Part shown: one piece after another, positions 41,405-41,616 of the stretch
How the letters are laid out: each line of letters opens with the position of its first letter
Numbering within the stretch: the stretch's first letter is position 1
Program-made: the position numbers and the translations under genes
Notes under the pieces: generated by a model
Database searches by the model: none
What the model was told of the DNA's origin: nothing
Seen by the model: only the letters and a program-made list of their open reading frames with translations
Assembly: GCA_937896885.1 (NCBI GenBank)
Contig: CALBNX010000037.1
Coordinates: 1 to 41,616 of the forward strand
Direction of reading: 5' to 3'
Length of the DNA: 41,616 nucleotides
Origin: an uncultured Clostridia bacterium
GTDB taxonomy: Bacteria; Bacillota; Clostridia; Oscillospirales; Acutalibacteraceae

Positions 41405-41616
41405 ATGAAAAAGATTCTTAGTGTAGCACTTGTAGTAGTAATGCTCTTCACAGTTGTTGCTCTTGCAGGTTGCGGTAAGAAAGAAGTTACTCTTAAGTTC
41501 GGTCTTGGCGTAGTTGCTAACTATGGCGAAGCTAAGGCTACAAAAGGTGAGTTCAACACAACAGCAGTTGCAGTTCTTCTTGATGCTGAAGGCAAAATCG
41601 TAAAGATTGACCTTGA
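41405..41616 (+). CDS. Lipoprotein, possibly FMN-binding (partial, cut by window end)
   Basis: The first 70 residues are visible. A lipoprotein signal with lipobox LAGC (Cys at about 23) is followed by LKFGLGVVANYGEAKATKGEFNTTAVAVLLDAEGKIVKIDL. The alternation of a short strand, Ala-rich part and DAEGKIVKI resembles the start of extracytoplasmic lipoproteins with FMN-binding-like repeats in Clostridia, but no flavin motif lies in the visible part. AAAGGAG precedes ATG 41405. Context next to Rnf makes an electron-transfer role plausible. Confidence 0.7.
   Translation, partial: MKKILSVALVVVMLFTVVALAGCGKKEVTLKFGLGVVANYGEAKATKGEFNTTAVAVLLDAEGKIVKIDL

Overview
The window looks like chromosomal DNA of an AT-rich, anaerobic, spore-forming Firmicute of the class Clostridia, most likely a gut or rumen Oscillospirales/Ruminococcaceae-type bacterium. 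The reasons are: both dipicolinate synthase subunits (spore core chemistry); an Rnf complex in the clostridial order rnfCDGEAB; a secreted protein ending in a dockerin-like module; strong AAGGAGG-type ribosome binding sites; sigma-A promoters close to consensus; and no aerobic respiratory chain. This assignment is inference; no rRNA gene is present. Transposase, phage, CRISPR, rRNA and tRNA genes were not seen.

Layout. (1) 1-2292, plus strand: the last codons of a circularly permuted ATP-grasp protein, an alpha-E protein, a transglutaminase-like protein and a TIM-barrel sugar isomerase-like protein. (2) 2300-4326: nrdR behind a candidate NrdR box, then a secreted transglutaminase-like protein with a dockerin-like C-terminus. 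(3) 4446-5656, minus strand: a cobalamin riboswitch controlling a transcobalamin-like lipoprotein and an ECF transporter S component. (4) 5664-10772, plus: a glycerophosphodiesterase-like protein whose end lies in a large inverted-repeat element, then the polyamine ABC operon potABCD. (5) 10805-12845, minus: ung and murC. (6) 12900-14374, plus: dpaA-dpaB behind a candidate sigma-K promoter. (7) 14450-19584, minus: a tightly packed operon DUF951 - prfA - unknown membrane/TPR-like protein - tsaC - coaE - M18 aminopeptidase. (8) 19715-22765, plus: an S1-domain protein and a large exported hydrolase-like surface protein. (9) 22882-25377: asnS (plus) and asnA (minus), convergent. (10) 25435-34516, minus: ten overlapping genes for an Mrp/MBH-type cation/proton antiporter membrane module with four large antiporter subunits. 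(11) 34680-41616, plus: a consensus promoter, rnfCDGEAB, a NusG domain II protein, a Gx-type transporter and the start of a lipoprotein.

How the parts fit. The most notable region is 25.4-41.6 kb. Rnf moves electrons from ferredoxin to NAD+ and pumps Na+ or H+. The divergently transcribed neighbour has the same gene order as the A-H part of membrane-bound hydrogenase (MBH) operons, but no hydrogenase, NuoBCDI or other electron-carrying subunit, and it carries four antiporter-like subunits that all keep the TM5 Glu and TM7 Lys. The two operons share a 298 bp intergenic region with a promoter facing each way. A reasonable hypothesis is an ion-gradient module in which the antiporter converts or uses the gradient made by Rnf. 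The genes after rnfB (NusG domain II, Gx transporter, lipoprotein), the doubled FMN-binding RnfG and the Cys-rich tail of RnfE suggest extra extracytoplasmic flavin/redox chemistry. Everything here was read by eye: product names rest on recognised motifs, and no database search was run.
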